A stretch of 36,802 nt of DNA from JBOGGX01 sp050744245 (GCA_050744245.1 JBOGGX010000133.1:1-36802), one strand, 5' to 3'. Counted from the stretch's first letter, positions 1 to 10,928 are shown. A program made the numbers and translations. Notes: generated from the letters alone by a model not told the origin.

Positions 1-1542
1 GTCGTCATCGGCCTGCTCGCCGGCGCCGTCTTCGTCGGGGTCGGCGCCAGGCCCGATGCCCCGGCCGCGGCCGAGATCCCCTCCCTGGTGCTCGACGTCC
101 AACGAGACATCTCGTCGCTGCGGGCGACCGTTGTCCTGCACGTGCGCCAGCCCGCCGGCGAGCCGGCGGCGCAGCACTTCACCGGCACGCTGACCTACCG
201 GGCGCCGGAGTCGCTCGCCATCACCCTCGTGGACGACGACGGGGCGCGCGCCGTGCTGGCCGTCGACGGCAGCACCTGGTGGACCGCGGGGCCGAGGCGC
301 TGCACCCCGCCGTCGGTCGCCCGCTGCGCCACGATCACCACGACGAGAGTGATCGTCGACCGGGAGCCGTTCGCCTTCGCCGCAGCCACGCCCCTCGACG
401 TGGTCGCGCCGGTCGCCTCGTTCGCCCTCTCGGGTCCGCCGACCGACCTCGGGCGGCGCCGGCTGGAAGGCCGCGACGCGGTGGGTGTGCGCGTCACCGC
501 GGCCCAGGTCGCGCCGCTGCTGGCCGGGTTCGACCCGACCGGTGCTCTGCGCCAGCTCCACCCGTCCGACCCGGCCGACGTCTGGCTCGACGCCGAGCAT
601 CTGGTGCCGCTGGCCGTCGTCGTGCGAGCCGGCGGGAGCGACGATCGGAGCAGATGGGCCGCGGCTCGGGGGTATGCCGACGAGCCGGGCGCAGTCATCA
701 TCGACCTCGCGCTGAACGACGTTCGCGTGAACGGTGACGTGTCCGATGGGGCGTTCCCGCCGCCGCCAACCGGGGCCGGGAGCATCGACGGCGGGTTCAC
801 CGACGGCGATCCCGACGGGGTCGACGTCCCGCTTCCCGCCTACCTGCCCGCGGGGGCGACGGCCTATCGCGCCGGCGAGGTGAGGTCCGCCGGCGGCCCC
901 GCCGTCGACGTCCGCACCTGGAGCGACGGCCGGGCGTGGCTGGCGATCAGGGCCACCCGGGCGTGGCCCGGGCCGCGGCTGTTCGGCGACGTGGGTGACG
1001 TTGTCCGACCGGTCGATCTCGGTGCCGCCGGCGTCGGCTACGTCAGCGGCGACGGGTCGCGCGTCGCGGTGCACGCTTCCGATGTCGACCTGGTCGTGAC
1101 CGGCAGCTACGCAGGCGACGAGCTGCTCCGGGTGGCGGCGTCGGTCGGCGTCAGGGGGGCGCCGGTGCCCGCCGGATGGGCCGAGGCGACGGCGACCGGC
1201 GCGGATGACCCTCTGATCGACGCCCGTGTCCTCCTGCCCGCCGGCCTCGAGGGCTTCGAGCCCGCAGGCGTCCGGGTGGACGGCACGACGGTGACCGCGG
1301 CCCAGACCGGCGCCGGCGAGCGACGATTCGTGCTGACCGCGACGCCGGGCGACACGCTGGCCCCGCCGATCGACCCCGATGTGGTCGCGGTCGCCGTCCG
1401 CGCCGTGGTGGGTCGCTACGCACCGGTCCGGGGCGACCTGGAGTGGGTGGAGGACGGGTTCGTCTACAGCCTGCGCAGCACCGGGCTCGGCCTCGGCGAC
1501 CTGCTGGCCGTAGCCGACGGACTGGAACCGGCGTCGCGGTGA
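1..1542 (+). CDS. Membrane-anchored/secreted protein with LolA-like domain (5' end cut off)
   Basis: The frame is open from the first base of the window, so the gene starts upstream; a GTG codon at 88 is an internal alternative. The first visible residues form a hydrophobic stretch (VVIGLLAGAVFVGVG), the end of a signal or anchor segment, so the rest is probably outside the membrane. The next ~220 residues alternate beta-like strands and a WWTAG segment in a way that recalls LolA/LppX-type lipoprotein carrier folds. The C-terminal half has two similar Gly/Asp-rich blocks resembling the DUF4367 type often found in sigma-factor-linked actinobacterial proteins. These assignments rest on pattern recognition only. 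The stop overlaps the GTG start of the M15 peptidase gene (GTGA), which implies translational coupling and a joint cell-envelope role. Confidence 0.6.
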   Translation, partial: VVIGLLAGAVFVGVGARPDAPAAAEIPSLVLDVQRDISSLRATVVLHVRQPAGEPAAQHFTGTLTYRAPESLAITLVDDDGARAVLAVDGSTWWTAGPRRCTPPSVARCATITTTRVIVDREPFAFAAATPLDVVAPVASFALSGPPTDLGRRRLEGRDAVGVRVTAAQVAPLLAGFDPTGALRQLHPSDPADVWLDAEHLVPLAVVVRAGGSDDRSRWAAARGYADEPGAVIIDLALNDVRVNGDVSDGAFPPPPTGAGSIDGGFTDGDPDGVDVPLPAYLPAGATAYRAGEVRSAGGPAVDVRTWSDGRAWLAIRATRAWPGPRLFGDVGDVVRPVDLGAAGVGYVSGDGSRVAVHASDVDLVVTGSYAGDELLRVAASVGVRGAPVPAGWAEATATGADDPLIDARVLLPAGLEGFEPAGVRVDGTTVTAAQTGAGERRFVLTATPGDTLAPPIDPDVVAVAVRAVVGRYAPVRGDLEWVEDGFVYSLRSTGLGLGDLLAVADGLEPASR

Positions 1543-2762
1543 CGCGGATCCTGGTCCTGGGGGCGGCCACGGTGGTGGGCGTCCTGGTGGGCGGCGGCAC
1601 GATGCTGGCCGTGCAGGGCGGCCAGGCCCGCGACGGGGCGCCGTCGATGGTCCGGCCGAGGCCGAGTCCGAGTCCGACGGTGGCCCCCATCCCGCCCACC
1701 GGGACCGATGGGCCCGACGAGCAGGAGCTCCTGCTCGCGTGGACGTCCGGCGGCCTGCCGAGCGGGCTCGGCGCGATCGCCGCGACCATTCCCGGGGTGA
1801 CGGCCGCCGCCGTGGTCGGGGGCGACCCGGTCGACCTGGTGAGGAGCCTCGACGGCGACGGGAAGGTGGTCGACGAGCCGGCGCCGGGTTGGTTCATCCC
1901 GATCGACGCCATCGCCGTCGATCCGTCGACGTTCGCCGCGGTCGTGCCCGCGGCCGACCGGGCCACGGTGGCCTCGCTGGGCGCGGCCGAGGCCCTCCTC
2001 GGCGACACGTCCGCCCGGCTCCGGCGCATCGGCGTGGGGGGCCGGCTCGAGCTGGCCGGCGGCGGGGTGGTGGCCATCTCCGGCGTGGTCCCCGACGAGA
2101 CCATCGGGGGCGCCGAGCTCGCCGTCGACCGGGCGACCGGCGCCCTGCTCGGGATCACGACCGAGCGGGCCCTGCTCGTCGCCCATGCAGCCGACCGGGC
2201 CGCGGTCGAGGCCGCGCTGGCCTCGGCCGTCCCGGCCGGGGTGCCCGTGCGCTTCCGTGCCCGGGGCGAGACGCCCTACCTGCGGGCCGGCGACGCGGTG
2301 CTGCCCCAGATCGTCATCAAGGACGTGTTCGGCGAGTTCGCCTACCGCCCAGGTCCGGCCGGCGAGCGTGCGGTCGAGCTCGATCCGGAGTGGGTGGCGG
2401 CCAACATCGGCGAGGCCGAGCTGCCGTTGCTCGGACGGGTGCGCTGCCATCGAGCCGTGCTGCCGGCCATCGAGGCCGCCATGCGCGACCTCGAGCTGGC
2501 CAACCTGGCGTCGGTGGTCGGGCCGGAAGACTTCGATGGGTGCTTCGTCCCCCGGCTGGTCCGGCCGGGCGCCCCGCTGTCCCACCACAGCTGGGGCATC
2601 GCCGTCGACCTGCACTACGCCGACAACCCGACCGCCGTGGTGTCGGCCCAGGACCCCCGGCTGGTGGAAGCGCTGCTGCGGGCCGGGTTCGGCTGGGGCG
2701 GCGGTTGGCTCGTTCCCGACCCGGCCCACTTCGAGTACGTCGCCCCGCCCTCGGCCCGCTGA
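1539..2762 (+). CDS. M15-family (VanY/D-Ala-D-Ala carboxypeptidase-like) peptidase
   Basis: About 407 residues. The GTG start at 1539 overlaps the upstream stop and places a signal anchor (VTRILVLGAATVVGVLVGGG) at the N-terminus, followed by a Pro/Ser-rich linker. The C-terminal ~100 residues match the M15 zinc peptidase fold: SHHSWGIAVDLH carries the H-x6-D pair (about His350 and Asp357), and DPAHFEYV near the end supplies the third ligand His397. Family members cut the D-Ala ends of peptidoglycan stem peptides or related cell-wall peptides. The middle region (residues ~50-290) is not recognised. An upstream GTG-less frame extends to 1443, but that would remove the signal anchor from the N-terminus. 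Extracytoplasmic location is inferred. Confidence 0.8.
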   Translation: MTRILVLGAATVVGVLVGGGTMLAVQGGQARDGAPSMVRPRPSPSPTVAPIPPTGTDGPDEQELLLAWTSGGLPSGLGAIAATIPGVTAAAVVGGDPVDLVRSLDGDGKVVDEPAPGWFIPIDAIAVDPSTFAAVVPAADRATVASLGAAEALLGDTSARLRRIGVGGRLELAGGGVVAISGVVPDETIGGAELAVDRATGALLGITTERALLVAHAADRAAVEAALASAVPAGVPVRFRARGETPYLRAGDAVLPQIVIKDVFGEFAYRPGPAGERAVELDPEWVAANIGEAELPLLGRVRCHRAVLPAIEAAMRDLELANLASVVGPEDFDGCFVPRLVRPGAPLSHHSWGIAVDLHYADNPTAVVSAQDPRLVEALLRAGFGWGGGWLVPDPAHFEYVAPPSAR

Positions 2763-2766
2763 GCGG

Positions 2767-3093
2767 TCAGGCCTCCGGCTGGCTCCGATCGCGGCGACCA
2801 TCGGCGATCAGCGCGGCGAGCTCGCGGGCCCTGCCGGCATTGGGTTTGGTGCCCTCGAGCACCCAGCCGGTGCCGTCGGTGAAGGCGATGTGACCGAGTT
2901 CATGGCGGCGGAGCAACCGGTCGGCGGTGACCGCCAGGTGCCCGATCTGGCGGAGCTGCAGCGGTGACGGCTTGGGACCCTTGGCGAACAGCAGCCTGGT
3001 GGCGCCGCCCATCATCCGCCGGGCCGACCCGGAGCCCGGCACCTTGACCCCGGCCAGCACCTCGCCACCGGCGATCTCGTCCTGCTGCTTCAT
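2767..3093 (-). CDS. Small uncharacterised protein
   Basis: A 108-residue cytoplasmic protein with no signal or membrane segment. ATG 3093 is preferred over ATG 3099 because GGGAG lies at a proper distance upstream of the former but abuts the latter. Visible blocks are a Gly/Ser/Arg-rich N-terminal third, then IGHLAVTADRLL and GHIAFTDGTGWVLE, which resemble the beta-strands of small PH-like domains common in actinobacteria. That likeness is weak and no function is offered. It lies between the M15 gene, with which it converges (stops 2762 and 2767), and the fused E1 gene, 52 bp upstream in the same orientation, so it may be co-transcribed with E1. Confidence 0.6.
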   Translation of the reverse strand: MKQQDEIAGGEVLAGVKVPGSGSARRMMGGATRLLFAKGPKPSPLQLRQIGHLAVTADRLLRRHELGHIAFTDGTGWVLEGTKPNAGRARELAALIADGRRDRSQPEA

Positions 3094-3145
3094 CACCATC
3101 TCCCATCACTCGGGCCGTCGTCCGCGACCGGGACGGTAACGCCGG

Positions 3146-5266
<2,121 letters not shown>

Positions 5267-5387
5267 GTTCGTCTCCTGGCCAGGCCGGCATCCGGATCGC
5301 GATGCCGGCGCGCTGCATCGGGTCCTCTCTCCCGAGGCGGAGGCTAGCCGCCCGACAATGGGACCCACCGGCGGCGACCACCGCAAA

Positions 5388-5430
5388 CTCGACGCAACTG
5401 CGGTCGAAATTCGACCGTGAGTGCGTCGAG
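5388..5430. terminator. 43-nt interrupted palindrome, probable terminator or operator
   Basis: Two nested inverted repeats share a centre at 5409. The inner arms are CGGTCGAA and TTCGACCG (5401-5417); the outer arms are CTCGACGCA (5388-5396) and TGCGTCGAG (5422-5430), with a 4-nt internal loop on each side. It begins 18 bp after the reconstructed stop of the winged-helix gene on the minus strand, as a terminator would, and lies ~120 bp upstream of the E1 start. There is no T-tract, so an operator or cruciform role for E1 is equally possible. Confidence 0.55.
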
Positions 5431-5447
5431 AATGCGGCTTTCCCCCG

Positions 5448-6603
5448 CTACGGCGGCTCGAACGTGATCTCGGGTCGGTCGACCTCGGGGGCCATGAACC
5501 GGGCCACCGCCTCGGCCTCGGCCTCGACCTCGGCCTCGACCGCGGCCTGCCGGCGCCTGGTCAGCCGGGCCAGCGGGCGCAGGGCCAGACGAACCCGGCC
5601 CCGCCCTCCTTGAAGTCCCAGGTCCCGGCGACCATCCCATCGACCAGGAACGTGGCGAGGACCTGACCGTTCCTCGTCTGGAACACCGCGGGCCGGTACT
5701 CATCGGGCAGCACCCGGACCCGGTTCCGCGGGGCGTGGCCCAGCAACACGTTGTCGAACCGGGCCAGGAACCGCACCGGCACGTCCACGTCGGGGTCGGG
5801 CCGGGGGGCGTCGACCAGGTCGTAGAGCGGCGCCCCCTCCGGTCCCGACAACGTCACCAGATCGGGTTCGAGCTCGGCCAGGGCGGCCCGCACCCGGGTG
5901 ATCCTGGGCTCGAGGAAGAACGACTTCACGTCGTCGGGCTCGGCCGGTCCGAACGCGGCCAGGTACGACCGGACGACATGGACGAACGCACGGTCGGCGT
6001 CGACTGCGCCCTCGGACGCGGCGTCGGGCAGGGCGGTGCGAGCGGTCAGGTGGCCGTCGCGGGGATGACCATCGAGCCGGGTCGTGTCCGGCGTCCGCAG
6101 CAGCCACGGGTAGGTGCGCACGATGAACCAACTGCTGGTCGACGGCAGCTCGGCGCCCGGTGTGCGGTTGGCCTCCATCCAGTCGGTGATGAACCCGAGG
6201 AACTCGTCGTAGCGGCGCGGCCCGTCGTCCACATAGGCCAGCAGCTCGGACCGGAGCGCCTCGACGTCGACCGCCGCGCCGAGAACCTTCGCCCACACGC
6301 CATCCGATCGGATGCGGCCGCGTACCACGGGTACTCGGCCGCGCTGACCACGTGCAGGGTGCCGCGCGTCAGCGACGCCTTGACCACCCTGAGCTCGTCG
6401 AGTGCCTGCCGTAAGTCGTCGCGACCGAACCCGTCGACCCTGGCCCGCAGGGCGATGAACGGCGAGGGGTTGTACTGCGTCTGCAGCGGCCCGACGGTGT
6501 CGACCGCCCGGTCGACGGGCGTGCCCTCGGGCATGGGCTCGATGAGGCGCTGGCGGGCGAGCGTGAACCGGTTCAGAGCCCGGAGCGAGAGGGTTGCTGC
6601 CAC
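5448..6603 (-). pseudogene. Winged-helix DNA-binding domain protein (HTH_42/YcaQ-like), two frameshifts
   Basis: Three consecutive frames together give one coherent protein. Frame one (GTG 6603) reads VAATLSLRALNRFTLARQ... up to about 6310; the second reads KVLGAAVDVEALRSELLAYV... to about 5585; the third restores the family C-terminus, LRPLARLTRRRQAAVEAE... to TAG at 5448. Family members (Pfam winged-helix 'HTH_42', ~380 residues) include DNA crosslink-repair glycosylases such as AlkX/YcaQ. The second shift is repaired by adding one C to the CCC run complementary to 5582-5584. The gene may therefore be intact in the living cell. It is transcribed away from hppD and is followed by the 5388-5430 palindrome. 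Confidence 0.75.
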
Positions 6604-6666
6604 CGGGCCGATTGTGGCGCAGTCACCGGCCCGTCCCATGCCCTCTCCCCAACCATTCGTTCTTCG

Positions 6667-6702
6667 GGTGGTTATCGCGCCCCCGACCGCGAGAACCACC
6701 CA
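6667..6702. promoter_or_regulatory. 36-nt imperfect palindrome upstream of hppD
   Basis: GGGTGGTT (6667-6674) and AACCACCC (6695-6702) frame an inner TCGCG/CGCGA pair (6676-6680, 6689-6693), with a single mismatch on each arm and an 8-nt centre. It sits between the divergent starts at 6603 and 6818, about 115 bp before hppD, so it cannot be a terminator of either. A regulator binding site or 5'-leader hairpin is the likely reading. Confidence 0.45.
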
Positions 6703-6817
6703 ACATTCGACCAGGGTGACGGTCAAGTGGTGAACGTATCGCTCAAGCCTCCGTCGACCAGTTGCACATCCTGCCGGATCACGACAGCCTACGCACACGA
6801 CAGACAGGAGGTTCCTG

Positions 6818-7987
6818 GTGAGCGACACCATCGAGAACACCAGCGTCGACGAGCTGGTCGGTGCCGTCGACCACGACATCGCCGCCGATCCCTTCCCGGT
6901 CAAGGGCATCGACCACCTTCGCTTCTACGTCGGCAACGCCAAGCAGGCGGCCTACTTCTACTCCGCGGCCATGGGCATGACGTGCGTCGCCTACCGCGGC
7001 CCCGAGACGGGCTCGCCCGACGCCTGCGAGTACGTCATGCGCTCGGGCAGCGCCCGCTTCGTGCTCACCGGCGAGACCGGGCCGGGCACCGCGGTCGGCG
7101 ACTTCGTCGCCCGCCACGGCGACGGCGTGGTCGACATCGCCATCGAGGTGCCCGACGTCGAGAAGAACTTCGGGTTCGCGATGGCGCAGGGCGCGACCGG
7201 TCTCGACGAGCCGCATTCGGTCGAGGACGAGAACGGCAAGGTGGTCGTGGCGACGATCGCCGCCTACGGCGATACCCGCCACACGCTGGTCGACCGGTCG
7301 AACTACCGCGGCCCCTTCCTGCCGGGGTTCGCCGCCCGCGAGCCGGTCGTCGCTCCTCCCGACGACGACAAGCCCCTGTTCCGTGCGGTCGACCACGTGG
7401 TCGGCAACGTCGAGCTGGGGAAGATGGACGTGTGGGTCGGCTTCTACAACAAGGTGATGGGGTTCACCAACATGGCCGAGTTCATCGGCGACGACATCGC
7501 CACCGACTACTCGGCCCTGATGAGCAAGGTCGTCGCCAGCGGCACCCGCAAGGTGAAGTTCCCGCTCAACGAGCCCGCGGTCGGCAAGCGCAAGAGCCAG
7601 ATCGACGAGTACCTCGAGCGCTTCGGTGGTCCCGGTGTGCAGCACATCGCCTTGGCAACGCCCAACATCGTGCGATCGGTCGACGCCATGCGGGCCCAAG
7701 GGGTGGAGTTCCTCGAGACGCCTGACGCCTATTACGACGATCCCGAGTTGCGGGAGCGGATCGGCGAGGTGCGGGTACCGATCGAGGAACTCAAGGCTCG
7801 CCGGATCCTGGTCGACCGTGACGAGGACGGCTACCTGCTCCAGATCTTCACCAAGCCGGTCCAGGATCGGCCCACCGTGTTCTTCGAGCTGATCGAGCGG
7901 CACGGCTCGCTCGGCTTCGGCAAGGGCAACTTCAAGGCCCTGTTCGAGGCCATCGAGCGGGAGCAGGAAGCGAGAGGCAACCTCTAG
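6818..7987 (+). CDS. hppD: 4-hydroxyphenylpyruvate dioxygenase
   Basis: A 389-residue Fe(II) enzyme that converts 4-hydroxyphenylpyruvate to homogentisate in tyrosine degradation, and in some organisms feeds tocopherol or pigment synthesis. Two vicinal-oxygen-chelate domains are visible (about residues 28-165 and 186-365). The iron triad is His193 (RAVDHVVGN), His276 (GVQHIALAT) and Glu357 (TVFFELIERHG), with the family's spacing of roughly 80 residues. The GTG start at 6818 follows a strong ACAGGAGGT site at 6805-6813. It is monocistronic: an imperfect palindrome lies upstream and a strong hairpin (8024-8057) separates it from the convergent SOD gene. No homogentisate dioxygenase or other tyrosine-pathway gene is in the window. 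Length and motifs are normal. Confidence 0.96.
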   Translation: MSDTIENTSVDELVGAVDHDIAADPFPVKGIDHLRFYVGNAKQAAYFYSAAMGMTCVAYRGPETGSPDACEYVMRSGSARFVLTGETGPGTAVGDFVARHGDGVVDIAIEVPDVEKNFGFAMAQGATGLDEPHSVEDENGKVVVATIAAYGDTRHTLVDRSNYRGPFLPGFAAREPVVAPPDDDKPLFRAVDHVVGNVELGKMDVWVGFYNKVMGFTNMAEFIGDDIATDYSALMSKVVASGTRKVKFPLNEPAVGKRKSQIDEYLERFGGPGVQHIALATPNIVRSVDAMRAQGVEFLETPDAYYDDPELRERIGEVRVPIEELKARRILVDRDEDGYLLQIFTKPVQDRPTVFFELIERHGSLGFGKGNFKALFEAIEREQEARGNL

Positions 7988-8023
7988 AGAGCTGGGGGGT
8001 CCGCAGGGGGCAACGCGGGAACC

Positions 8024-8057
8024 GAGGGGGCGAGCTCCGATCCGGAGCCCGCCCCTC
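8024..8057. terminator. Bidirectional terminator between hppD and sod
   Basis: A GC-rich hairpin: outer arms GAGGGG (8024-8029) and CCCCTC (8052-8057), inner arms GCTCCG (8034-8039) and CGGAGC (8043-8048). It lies in the 76-bp gap between two converging genes. It lacks a clear T-tract, as is common for actinobacterial terminators. Confidence 0.65.
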
Positions 8058-8063
8058 TCGCGT

Positions 8064-8666
8064 TCAGCCCTTGGCGTAGAGCTCGGCGACCTTGTCCCAA
8101 TCGACCACGTTCCACCAGGCGGCGAGGTACTCGGGCCGGCGGTTCTGGTACTTGAGGTAGTACGCGTGCTCCCACACGTCGTTGCCCAGGATGGGCACCT
8201 GACCGTCGGACAGCGGGCTGTCCTGGTTGGCCGTGCTCGTGACCGCCAACGAGCCGCCATCGGAGACCAGCCACACCCAGCCCGAACCGAACCGGTTGGC
8301 CCCCGCCTCCTCGAACTTCTTGCGGAAGTCGTCGATGGACCCGAACGCCGCCTCGATGGCCTGGGCGACCTCAGCCCCCGGATCACCACCTCCGTCGGGG
8401 CTCATCCACTCCCAGAACCTCGAGTGGTTGAGGTGGCCGCCTCCATGGTTGCGGACCGCGGTGCGCTTGTCGTCCGGGATCGAGCCGAGGTTGCCGATGA
8501 TGTGGTCGATGCTGCGGCCCTCGTGCTCGGTGCCGGCGAGCGCCGCGTTCAGCTTGTCGACGTAGGTCTGATGGTGCTTGTCGTGGTGAAGCCGCATCGT
8601 CTGCTCGTCGATGTGCGGTTCGAGGGCGGCATAGTCGTAGGGAAGCGGGGGAACCTCAAACGGCAT
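8064..8666 (-). CDS. sodA: Superoxide dismutase, Mn/Fe family (Mn-type features)
   Basis: A 200-residue cytoplasmic enzyme dismutating superoxide. All four metal ligands are present: His27 (MRLHHDKHHQTY), His81 (LNHSRFWEWM), Asp163 and His167 (DVWEHAYYLKYQNRR). The GGGH stretch before the second ligand and the Gln in TANQDSPL are the positions where Mn enzymes usually carry Gly and Gln, so Mn is favoured, though cambialism cannot be excluded from sequence. ATG 8666 has AAGGAG eight bases upstream. Length is normal. It converges on hppD and shares its terminator hairpin. The symbol is used in the family sense. Confidence 0.95.
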   Translation of the reverse strand: MPFEVPPLPYDYAALEPHIDEQTMRLHHDKHHQTYVDKLNAALAGTEHEGRSIDHIIGNLGSIPDDKRTAVRNHGGGHLNHSRFWEWMSPDGGGDPGAEVAQAIEAAFGSIDDFRKKFEEAGANRFGSGWVWLVSDGGSLAVTSTANQDSPLSDGQVPILGNDVWEHAYYLKYQNRRPEYLAAWWNVVDWDKVAELYAKG

Positions 8667-8822
8667 CGCGTGGACTCCTTTGCTCGTCTGACGTCAGTGA
8701 CCCGAACCTAACGGGATGCGACGCGACGCACCACCCGGGCCCTCCCGGTGAACGTGACACCTGACCACCACGGTTGCCCCGTCGCTTCGACGCGTCGCCT
8801 CCGGCCGACGGAGGACCGGGTC

Positions 8823-10871
8823 TCAGCTGCGGGCGATGGCGAAGCCGCCCGGCGGGACCTCGACGACGGTCGCCCCGGCCGGGCTCTGGGTCTCCCGCAC
8901 GAGCCGTCCGACGGCGTCGAAGGTGGTGACGGTGGCCGTGGTCCCGGCGGGAAGCGCCAACACCACGGAACGGCGATGGTGGGCGAAGTTGCGCAGGAGG
9001 GCGGTCGATCCGCTGCCGTCGGTGAGCACGACGTGCTCGACCTCGGGCTGGACGAGCACGGCATCGACCATGGACTCGGTCCCGCGGGCCCGGACGGTGA
9101 CGGCGTCGACATCCCTGACGCTGCGGGCCAGGGTCTCGACGGCGAGCAGACCCGGTGCCGGCGAGTCCCCCTGGGCGCCGACCGCCGCGTGGTCGATCGT
9201 GCCCGCGATCCGGTGCGGCACCGTCCACGTCGTCTCGCCCGCGGCCGGGTCGAGCAGCACCACCGGCAGCAACAGGCTGGTTCCCGTGGCGGGGATGCCG
9301 AGGGTCACCGTCCCGCCGGCCGGAAGGCTGACTCCGGCCCCGCCGCTCCACAGGCTCTCGCCCGTCCACGCGCTGTCCGGTATCACGATCTCGGCGCCCG
9401 CGCCCAACTGTCCCGACTCGGCTTCGACCAGCGTCCACGTCCGCCGTTCGACGGCCTGGGCGACCATCGCCATGCCGGCCACGTCGGGCGCGCCGTCCAA
9501 GGCGATCATCGCCAGGAGCCCGTGGATGGTCGACTCCGCGCCCGAGTTGAAGTTCACGGCTCCGTCACCGGCCACGCCGTCGTAGGTGCGCCCGGTCGCC
9601 GCGTCGTACATCACCTGTCCCGCCGGGTTGTTCCCGAAGAACCAGGACGCAGCCACGCCGGCCAGCAAACGCAAGCCGGGCCGGGCGGCCGCATCAGCCG
9701 TGGCCATCAGCGACCCGAGGCGCGACTCGGCCCCGTAGGCGATCTGAACCAGTTCGGAGGGAGATGGCAGCCACCCGTTCTCCGGACCGGCCGAGATCAG
9801 CATGTGCGGGGTGAAGGCGGCGACGTCGGACACGGCGGCGTCGACGAGGTCGCCGTCACCGGTGACCGATGACGCCCGGGCCAGCCCGGCGGGGGCCAGC
9901 CCGCCCCACGCGTGCCACACCGCCTGGGAGAGAGCCCAGGGCAGCACCGCGCCGAACGGCCACAGGCGGGGATCGCCCGATCGCATGGCGGCGACGCCCT
10001 CTCCGAGCCGGGCCAGCGCGACCAAGGCGTCGCCGTCGCCCGACGCCTCGACGTAGGACGCCAGCCCGAGCAACGCCTCGCCGGTGGCGTCGGCCCCGTC
10101 GGCGATGAGCCAGGCCGGAACGTCCACCCCGTCGATGTCGAGCCACTGGCCGTACCGGGCGAGCACCTGGCGCTCGACCGCGTCGATGGCCAGCTGCATG
10201 CGCTCATGCAGGAACTGGGCGAAGGCCGGGTCGTCGTCGACGAAGGCCTGATAGCCCTCACCGATGGCCCAGATGGTGCGGGCCAGCCAGTACGAGGGAC
10301 CACTGTCGGAGGGATCGGGCAGCTCGACCGGGTCGGCGCTCGGGTTGAGGGTGCCGTCCGGTTGCATCCAGAGGACGACGTTGCCCGCATGCTCGCCGTC
10401 GACAGTCTGCAGGTAGGTCAGGGCCCGCAACAGCTGGTACGCCGAGTCCCTGCTCGAAACGGCACCGGTCTGCCGCCAGTGCCTGAGGTAGACCACCGCC
10501 GCCCTCGAGATGTCATCGGCGTTGAACGCCCCCTGGCTCCACGTATCGGTGACCGGGTCGTAGCGTCCACCGCCGATCCGCAGGTAGCTGCCATCGGGCT
10601 GGCGGTCGGCGTAGGTCCACAGGACACCGATCGAGGGCTCCTCGGCCAGTCGATAGGTGGTGTGGCCCGCCTGGACCGGCGGTGTCACGTCGGCGCCGAG
10701 CCAGTCGATGTGAGCCAGGTTGGTCAGGCCGGGCGGCGGCGCCTGCCCCCGGCCACCGTGCACCGCGGCCGCCGGCACCACGAGGGCGACGATGGTGGCC
10801 GCGGCGACCGCGAGGATGGCGGCGGCCATGGTGGGGGTCGGGTGCTGTCGCCCAGGACGTCGCTCAGGCAT
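8823..10871 (-). CDS. Secreted protein, probable (alpha/alpha)6-type glycoside hydrolase, family unassigned
   Basis: A 682-residue protein starting at ATG 10871 (GAGAGGTG upstream). An Arg-rich n-region followed by AAAILAVAAATIVALVVPAAA is a signal peptide, so it acts outside the membrane. Residues ~60-480 consist of repeated paired helices with aromatic and acidic loops (RAAVVYLRHWRQTG, SYWLARTIWAIGEGYQAF, WPFGAVLPWALSQAVWHAW, ASWFFGNNPAG), the look of six-hairpin glycosidases. The last ~190 residues are beta-rich like a carbohydrate-binding or Ig-like module (EAESGQLGAGAEI, GVSLPAGGTVTLGIPATG). I cannot place it in a numbered GH family, and catalytic residues are not identified. A LacI-type operator 44-57 bp upstream ties it to the sugar-uptake operon, so extracellular attack on a mannoside-type glycan is the inferred role. 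Confidence 0.75.
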   Translation of the reverse strand: MPERRPGRQHPTPTMAAAILAVAAATIVALVVPAAAVHGGRGQAPPPGLTNLAHIDWLGADVTPPVQAGHTTYRLAEEPSIGVLWTYADRQPDGSYLRIGGGRYDPVTDTWSQGAFNADDISRAAVVYLRHWRQTGAVSSRDSAYQLLRALTYLQTVDGEHAGNVVLWMQPDGTLNPSADPVELPDPSDSGPSYWLARTIWAIGEGYQAFVDDDPAFAQFLHERMQLAIDAVERQVLARYGQWLDIDGVDVPAWLIADGADATGEALLGLASYVEASGDGDALVALARLGEGVAAMRSGDPRLWPFGAVLPWALSQAVWHAWGGLAPAGLARASSVTGDGDLVDAAVSDVAAFTPHMLISAGPENGWLPSPSELVQIAYGAESRLGSLMATADAAARPGLRLLAGVAASWFFGNNPAGQVMYDAATGRTYDGVAGDGAVNFNSGAESTIHGLLAMIALDGAPDVAGMAMVAQAVERRTWTLVEAESGQLGAGAEIVIPDSAWTGESLWSGGAGVSLPAGGTVTLGIPATGTSLLLPVVLLDPAAGETTWTVPHRIAGTIDHAAVGAQGDSPAPGLLAVETLARSVRDVDAVTVRARGTESMVDAVLVQPEVEHVVLTDGSGSTALLRNFAHHRRSVVLALPAGTTATVTTFDAVGRLVRETQSPAGATVVEVPPGGFAIARS

Positions 10872-10914
10872 CGGGTTCACCTCTCGAAGGGACCGTCCCG
10901 CGCGCCACGGTCGT

Positions 10915-10928
10915 CTAAACCGGTTTAG
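10915..10928. promoter_or_regulatory. LacI-family operator O2, upstream of the secreted hydrolase gene
   Basis: CTAAACCGGTTTAG, a perfect 14-bp palindrome with the central CG typical of LacI-family sites. It overlaps the stop codon of the oxidoreductase gene (10925) and sits 44 bp upstream of ATG 10871. The same core recurs at 17426-17441 before lacI. Chance recurrence of a 14-bp palindrome in one window at two such positions is very unlikely. Confidence 0.85.

Noticed and set aside
6564..6575. TGAACCGGTTCA palindrome, similar to the centre of the LacI operators
   Set aside because: It encodes the conserved ALNRFT of the winged-helix protein and lacks the TAAA/TTTA flanks of the true operators.
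8286..8297. ACCGAACCGGTTGG near-palindrome inside sod
   Set aside because: It is coding sequence for the conserved ANRFGSG part of SOD, without operator flanks.
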